Assembly: GCA_029855935.1 (NCBI GenBank)
Contig: JAGSHN010000012.1
Location: 186,001 to 250,000 of the forward strand
DNA from: Candidatus Thorarchaeota archaeon
GTDB taxonomy: Archaea > Asgardarchaeota > Thorarchaeia > Thorarchaeales > Thorarchaeaceae
Direction: 5' to 3'
DNA: 64,000 nt
In this document: positions 59,282 through 64,000 of the stretch, in pieces
Layout of the letters: every line of letters starts with the position of its first letter
How positions within the stretch are numbered: the first letter of the stretch is position 1
The notes under the pieces: generated by a model
What the model was told of the DNA's origin: nothing
What the model saw: the letters and a program-made list of their open reading frames with translations, nothing else
Databases searched by the model: none
Position numbers and translations under genes: made by a program

Positions 59282-60148
59282 GTGGCAGCAGTGGAAGAGA
59301 GCGAAGATGTAGTAGACCCAGCTGATCTCCTTGAGATGGCAGCAGAGGCCAAGAACAAGGGTGACAGTCACGCCGCTGCACGCCTGTTCAATACTGCAGG
59401 AAACATCTACATGTCCGTTGGCGAATACGAGGACGCTCTGGAGGCCTTCCAGAGGGCCCTGCAGCTTTTCCGTGAGGTCAACGATGAGGCTAGCGTGGGC
59501 GACGCTCTCTACAATCTCGGTGCCGCGCAGATGAATCTTGAGAAATGGGAGGAGGCTGCCAAGTCCTGCGAAGAGGCGGTCAAGATATTCAAGCGGATAT
59601 CGAATGACGCAGGATCGGCCGATGCGACATACGTCCTCGCCCTTGTGAAGAAGGGGATGGGTCAGTTTGAGGAGGCATTGGGCCTCTTCAAGAAGGTCCA
59701 GCGGGCTTACAAGGCTTTGGGAAACGACCAGGGCGTGGCTACGGTTCTGATGGACATAGGCAGTGCCTACGCAGACAGAGAGGACTGGGTCAATGCTGAG
59801 AAGTTCTTCAAGAAGGCACTGAAGATATACCAAGAGCTCGAGGATGCTGCGGGAATTGGTGATGCATACTCCCTACTCGGTGACATTGCTGAGGTGAACA
59901 ACAATCAGAAGAAGGCGGCTGAGATGTTTGTAGAGGCCGCCGAGAGCTATCTCAAGGCCGAGCTGTTTGACGTGGCCCGTGAGGCTGTGGAGCGTGCAGA
60001 GGGCAAGCTCTGGGACATTCCGAAGTCCACCCGTCGGAGACTGAGGCGTCGCATCGATGACATAATTGATGCTCTTCCCGAGGAGACCTCGACGGAGGAG
60101 GATGACACAGATCTCGACGATGACCTTCTCGACCTTGGTCTTGAGTGA
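59282..60148 (+). CDS. TPR protein with acidic tail
   Basis: About 288 residues, with about six TPR-type helical pairs (DALEAFQRALQLFREVNDEASVGDALYNLGAAQM; AKSCEEAVKIFKRI; EEALGLFKKVQRAYKALGN; AEKFFKKALKIYQELEDAAGIGDAYSLLGDIAE). The C-terminal part has a basic helix (KSTRRRLRRRIDDIIDAL) and a strongly acidic end (EEDDTDLDDDLLDLG). GTG 59282 is chosen, but the start is uncertain, since upstream in-frame codons from 59180 remain open. Likely a protein scaffold linked with the GTPase upstream. A short hairpin (GACTC/GAGTC, 60147-60161) overlaps its stop. Confidence 0.75.
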   Translation: MAAVEESEDVVDPADLLEMAAEAKNKGDSHAAARLFNTAGNIYMSVGEYEDALEAFQRALQLFREVNDEASVGDALYNLGAAQMNLEKWEEAAKSCEEAVKIFKRISNDAGSADATYVLALVKKGMGQFEEALGLFKKVQRAYKALGNDQGVATVLMDIGSAYADREDWVNAEKFFKKALKIYQELEDAAGIGDAYSLLGDIAEVNNNQKKAAEMFVEAAESYLKAELFDVAREAVERAEGKLWDIPKSTRRRLRRRIDDIIDALPEETSTEEDDTDLDDDLLDLGLE

Positions 60149-60161
60149 CTCGCCAAGAGTC
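60147..60161 (+). terminator. Short hairpin at the end of the TPR gene
   Basis: GACTC (60147-60151) and GAGTC (60157-60161) pair around GCCAA. No T-rich run follows, so a terminator role is weakly supported. Confidence 0.2.
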
Positions 60162-60314
60162 GGTCAGCTGGTCTTCAGTCACGGGCCTATGGTGAGGTGT
60201 ACGGCCGAACCCTGAAACATCGGTGTGTGTGGTCGGAGTGGGTCGGGTGCTCAAGAAAACTCTATTTGAGTTGGCCGACCATTACGTCCTGCTATCGCCA
60301 GGAGTGTACGTCAA

Positions 60315-63300
60315 TTGATTCGGCGGCCCCCCTTTCCCGTTCTTGTCATCTTCCTCGTCGTGATTGGTGGCATTGCGATGCTTCCGACTATGCCTCGCAA
60401 CACTTCACCTTCGACAGACACCTCCAGTGTTTCGCCTCGTCTGGCCCAGTCGGTATTGGCATCGAACCGAACCCCTCTCAGATCATTGACGGCCGTCGTC
60501 AGCGATCCCACCTCCATCACGGACGAGCTCGCGTACATCGCCGCAGTGCCAACCGGTGTGTTCTATGCCGCAGGAAAACAATATGTTTCCCCTGTCCTGA
60601 TGGTCGATGGCTCCCGGTCCGAATCGTGGCTTGTCGATGACTGGGTCGAATATCTTGAGACTGACGGGGGTACCACACAGTTCACGGTCATTGGGCCCTC
60701 CCCTAGTGGTGACATTGACTCCATCTGGGCTCGTCTTGGCGCCCAGCCGTTTCCGTGGATTCAGTCAGCCTCGCCGTACGATGTGGCTGCACAGCTTGCC
60801 GTCGCCAACTGGAGACACTCCGATACGGCCGTTGTGGCAGTTGTTGAGTCAGGCTTCAGTCCTCTGGTCACCACAAGCGACTCATCATCCTTCACGTTGT
60901 CAGACGACCCGATGACGGAGATTCATCCCTCGGTCACAGTCACGTCCTCGGACCCTGTTCAGGTCAAGTTCACTCCTCCAACTGGGACTGGCTGGATACA
61001 GGCATCATTCGATTGGACCGGGTCGGCATATTTCACTCACACACTCACCGACCCCAACGGGGTAATCGTAGACTACTCGGTCCGCAGCCAGACCTATCAG
61101 GAGCGATTCTCCTCCTACGTGGACCACCCAGTGCCGCTCCAGTTCTGGGTGCCGTGTACAGCGGAGGGCGAGTGGACGCTCACATTGTATCCTGAGGTGG
61201 ACATCTCCTCTCCTGTTCCGCTCGATAGCACTATAGTCTTTCATCCCGGGCGTTCGGTGACCATCACCGTGCCAGCCAACGCACGATCTCTTGAGGTGAG
61301 TGCATCGTGGGATAATGCCGCGACCGACATCAACCTGGCACTGATCGATCCCACTGGGCATCTGAGTGCATGGGCCCCAGCTGGCAGTGTGATATCAAAT
61401 CCTGGGTCAGAGAGCGCCTCTGTGGACTTTCCTATGCCCGGTGAGTGGACTCTCATTGCCGCATGGCTCAATGCTACAGGAGAGACAAACAATGGTCAGT
61501 TCGAGTGGGATATCACAACAATTGATGGAAACCTCGGAACCTACATGGAATCCGCCGCGAACGGTGCGGTCTTGGCCTCGCTCTTGAACGCACCTCTACT
61601 GTACGTCACTCCGTCCGATGTACCGGATGTCACTCTGTGGGCCATCCAGCGTCTGGGTGTTTCCTACCTCTTCCTTGTCGATCCGTCCTCCATGCAGACC
61701 TCCTCGCTGCTCTCGACACTGAGCGCAGAAGCGTTTGTCACCAATCTGAACAACTATCCCCTTGTTTCTCACTGGATTCGGGTTCTCTCCTCCACCTATG
61801 ACGTCGTGGTGACAGCACCACTCGGTGCCGGCGACGAGCTCTTCGCAGCAGCCGCCTATTCAGGGGCGGTCCACGGCGCACCAGTGTTCTCGCTGTGTGG
61901 TGACGACAATCTCGTGACTACCCGTGCCGCAGCGACTTGGGTGCCATATCTCATCGGACCTGAGATTGACGTCTATGTGACGAGCAGATACACGACGAGG
62001 ACCGAGAACGGTTGGTACGACGAGCGAATACCCAACCGATACGCGATGGAGCTCTCCGCCACCACCTTCAAAGACTTTCTCGATGGCCGGAATGCGTACA
62101 ATGAGAGTGAACCTCAGTCGGTCGTCATTCTCTCGCCTGTTGATGTGATCAAGCCGAGCTTTGATCGCTCTCTTCAGAGTCACTTCTCGCCTGGTCGAAT
62201 CCCGGCCACGACCGCAGCACTGGCCACCGTGATGGTGGCGCGTGCGGCACTCCACCGTTTTCTGTTTCTTATCGCCGACTCTGCTGAAGACGCACTGGTG
62301 ACTATGTATGCCTACACTCAGGACGCTGGCTTCGTGGATAACAACTTCAACTACTACGTAGTCGACCAGTACGAGAACTCGACACGTATCATTCAGGAGT
62401 CCGGTCTCACCGCTCTGTCGCACATTGGCGTGGATGAGGTGTTCTCAGCAATTGCTTCGCAGGTGTCACTGTGGACAATCAGTACGCACGGGACACTGAC
62501 TAGATATCCTACGGATCCGCCTGAGCGGCCAGGCGGCACGGGCCTCTTCTCTCTGCGTGATGTTGATGCGCCCTATGGTATGGAGACATCCTCCGAACGT
62601 GACGCGAATGGCGACCATCTCGTCAATCCAGTTCTCTTCGATCCCGAGGCCTCGCATCACGTCATCAAGAACACCGACGACCTTGAGGGTGCTGTGGACA
62701 ACATCGGTTCTCCCATTGTGATCATCACTGCCTGCCTGCTGGGCGGTTCCCGGCTACCGCTGATGCTCATGGAGCACGGTGCAGTCGGCGTTGTCGCCTC
62801 TCCGCGTACCGTCTATTTCCAGCCTGCTGCAATGCTGTCCCTCTTCTTGATGGACCGCCTGAGGGAGGATGCTCCCATTGGTCAGGCGCTCAGCTATGCC
62901 GTACGAATGGTCTCAATCGACTATACGGACCCGTTGCCCTCAGGCGACCCACGCGACTACGCCAATCAGCATATTCTCTATGGAGACCCTGGGGTCAGGC
63001 TGTTCGCCCCTTCGACCGACCCGCACGTGCCCGCTGTCGACGCCAACACTCTGGATATCAGTGGTCACAGACCGGGGCGTGGTCTACCACTTGTGGCGGC
63101 GGTCGCTGACAATACGACCCTTCCCACGCTGCTGGAGGGTCAGTCCGTGGATCACATCACCTACACCTCGTCGAACATCTCAGCTCTCTCACCGTGGATG
63201 TTCCTCCATCGCGCTGTCATCATCGAGCCTGACTACTCTGCCGCGCTTGCAGGCAGTCTCCAAGCGATGTCCGTGTCGCTGCACGAGTATGTCCGCGGAG

Positions 63301-64000
63301 GAGGCGCGCTCGTTGTGATGGGAGTCACACCCGAGTCGACGTGGATACCCTGGCCTGTCTCATATGATGGTTCCCAGACGGGTGAGATCATATCGATTGA
63401 CGATCCTGGCCATCCTCTTGTCTCTCTACCGAACAGCATCCCCGAGAGTACTCCGTATGCGGGTGTTCTCACAGGCCTGTGGGAGAACTTCACAGTCGTG
63501 GCATCCACTTCAGACGGCCAGGGCGCAGTGATGGTGGCTGGAGTGATGGGTCACGGCAAGATTGCCCTGATGACCCTCAGGCCCACTGGGGACGCGCTGG
63601 CAGCACTAGCTCAGAATGTTGCAACATGGTATGTCCGGCCGTCAATCTTTCTCTCCTCTCTGTCCCTCAGCGAATACATCATCTGGGGTGGTGACAGAGT
63701 CTCGGTGCTGATTCACCTCCTTGATGGTGAGGGTCGTGGAGTGACGGGCGCCAGTATTCGTGCATCGATAAACTCCTCAGATGTCAGTGCCTACGTATCG
63801 GAGACTGGCGACGGCTACTATCAGATACTGTTGGACGAGGGGTGGACAACTGCGCACCCAGGTGTCCTCACAATTCGTATTGAGGCCTCCAAGGAGGGCT
63901 ATGACACTCTTACAGCCATCATTCCCGGCTTCATGTACATTCGTCCCTCGCCGTGGCTGGCCATAGGGATTGTCGGCGCCGTCTTTGCCGGAATCATGGT
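60315..64000 (+). CDS. Secreted gingipain-like (C25/clan CD) membrane-anchored protein, partial
   Basis: The frame is open from TTG 60315 (AGGAG 11 bp upstream; in-frame stop at 60267) to the window end, 1228 residues so far. The N terminus has a signal-anchor (FPVLVIFLVVIGGIAML). The extracellular part contains PKD/CARDB-like beta regions (for example TVPANARSLEVSASWD), and a caspase-fold region with STHG (His725) and ITACLLGG (Cys807), the His-Gly and Ala-Cys pair of clan CD peptidases such as gingipain. It is followed by YFQPAAMLSLFLMDRLRE and YANQHILYGDPGVRLF, also in C25. A membrane helix starts near residue 1213. Probable surface peptidase or adhesin. Confidence 0.78.
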   Translation, partial: MIRRPPFPVLVIFLVVIGGIAMLPTMPRNTSPSTDTSSVSPRLAQSVLASNRTPLRSLTAVVSDPTSITDELAYIAAVPTGVFYAAGKQYVSPVLMVDGSRSESWLVDDWVEYLETDGGTTQFTVIGPSPSGDIDSIWARLGAQPFPWIQSASPYDVAAQLAVANWRHSDTAVVAVVESGFSPLVTTSDSSSFTLSDDPMTEIHPSVTVTSSDPVQVKFTPPTGTGWIQASFDWTGSAYFTHTLTDPNGVIVDYSVRSQTYQERFSSYVDHPVPLQFWVPCTAEGEWTLTLYPEVDISSPVPLDSTIVFHPGRSVTITVPANARSLEVSASWDNAATDINLALIDPTGHLSAWAPAGSVISNPGSESASVDFPMPGEWTLIAAWLNATGETNNGQFEWDITTIDGNLGTYMESAANGAVLASLLNAPLLYVTPSDVPDVTLWAIQRLGVSYLFLVDPSSMQTSSLLSTLSAEAFVTNLNNYPLVSHWIRVLSSTYDVVVTAPLGAGDELFAAAAYSGAVHGAPVFSLCGDDNLVTTRAAATWVPYLIGPEIDVYVTSRYTTRTENGWYDERIPNRYAMELSATTFKDFLDGRNAYNESEPQSVVILSPVDVIKPSFDRSLQSHFSPGRIPATTAALATVMVARAALHRFLFLIADSAEDALVTMYAYTQDAGFVDNNFNYYVVDQYENSTRIIQESGLTALSHIGVDEVFSAIASQVSLWTISTHGTLTRYPTDPPERPGGTGLFSLRDVDAPYGMETSSERDANGDHLVNPVLFDPEASHHVIKNTDDLEGAVDNIGSPIVIITACLLGGSRLPLMLMEHGAVGVVASPRTVYFQPAAMLSLFLMDRLREDAPIGQALSYAVRMVSIDYTDPLPSGDPRDYANQHILYGDPGVRLFAPSTDPHVPAVDANTLDISGHRPGRGLPLVAAVADNTTLPTLLEGQSVDHITYTSSNISALSPWMFLHRAVIIEPDYSAALAGSLQAMSVSLHEYVRGGGALVVMGVTPESTWIPWPVSYDGSQTGEIISIDDPGHPLVSLPNSIPESTPYAGVLTGLWENFTVVASTSDGQGAVMVAGVMGHGKIALMTLRPTGDALAALAQNVATWYVRPSIFLSSLSLSEYIIWGGDRVSVLIHLLDGEGRGVTGASIRASINSSDVSAYVSETGDGYYQILLDEGWTTAHPGVLTIRIEASKEGYDTLTAIIPGFMYIRPSPWLAIGIVGAVFAGIM

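Noticed and set aside
60607-60915. 102-residue plus-strand ORF
   Set aside because: It is a different frame within the gingipain-like gene.
61860-62423. 187-residue minus-strand ORF
   Set aside because: Antisense to the long gingipain-like frame, which is open for over 3.6 kb with coherent domains.
1-64000. CRISPR arrays, insertion sequences or prophage
   Set aside because: No short regular direct-repeat array, transposase, integrase or terminal inverted repeats were seen.

Overview
The window is archaeal and most likely from an Asgard archaeon, with a Thorarchaeota-like gene complement as the best guess. Archaeal markers include aIF5A, Nob1, TrmY, a class I (archaeal) CCA-adding enzyme, class I lysyl-tRNA synthetase, eL13, eS26, inositol-phosphate synthase with an archaetidylinositol-phosphate-synthase-like enzyme, and PAC2. 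The Asgard assignment rests on a Rab/Ras-like GTPase, a second GTPase with an N-terminal longin-like region and a long acidic tail, a COG2229-like GTPase, two roadblock/LC7 proteins interleaved with three V4R (Bet3/TRAPP-fold) proteins, several TPR/SNAP-like solenoids and a selenocysteine-containing SelD. No rRNA, insertion sequence, prophage or CRISPR array was seen. Genes are densely packed with few long gaps.

Layout: 1-2 kb, tail of a regulator, MfnA decarboxylase, tRNA-His, a TIGR04076-like protein. 2-5.3 kb, a nickel-uptake locus: NikR facing a NikM-N-Q-O cluster across an intergenic region with a perfect inverted repeat, then tRNA-Leu(CAG). 5.5-10.7 kb, Lrp regulator, aIF5A, NAD kinase, Nob1, YjbQ and a 616-residue TPR protein. 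10.8-20.2 kb, metabolism: Gfo/Idh oxidoreductase, FAD oxidoreductase, orphan 2-oxoacid:ferredoxin oxidoreductase gamma subunit, PAC2, aminotransferase, glutamine synthetase, DUF72, and eL13 overlapping a PfkB kinase. 20.3-25.2 kb, the roadblock/V4R cluster. 25.3-28.8 kb, membrane-tethered regulator and FtsX/LolD-type ABC exporter. 28.8-39.4 kb, LysRS, lipid head-group transferase, degenerate PfkB-like protein, PadR, TrmY, eS26, histone-deacetylase-like protein, CCA enzyme, Nudix, UPF0282 hydrolase and small regulators. 39.4-50.5 kb, TPR-winged-helix protein, a second reduced ABC exporter, Rab-like GTPase, M42 peptidase, inositol-phosphate synthase, XPF-type nuclease, a putative ECF S-component/DUF4430 uptake cassette, thymidylate kinase and a longin-like/winged-helix protein. 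50.5-60.1 kb, tandem GNAT, large GTPase, OB-fold protein, RtcB, selenoprotein SelD, and a GTPase/TPR pair. 60.3 kb to the end, a truncated, secreted, gingipain-like (C25/clan CD) membrane-anchored protein.

Two items stand out. First, SelD at 57296-58330 is read through an in-frame TGA exactly at the catalytic Sec/Cys position, with a SECIS-like hairpin directly after its stop codon; open-reading-frame calling that treats TGA as stop loses the first 38 residues. Second, the roadblock-V4R-roadblock-V4R-V4R cluster joins the two folds that form the core of the eukaryotic TRAPP tethering complex, in an organism that also encodes Rab/Arf-like GTPases. Functions are inferred from sequence motifs read by eye; no database search was possible.
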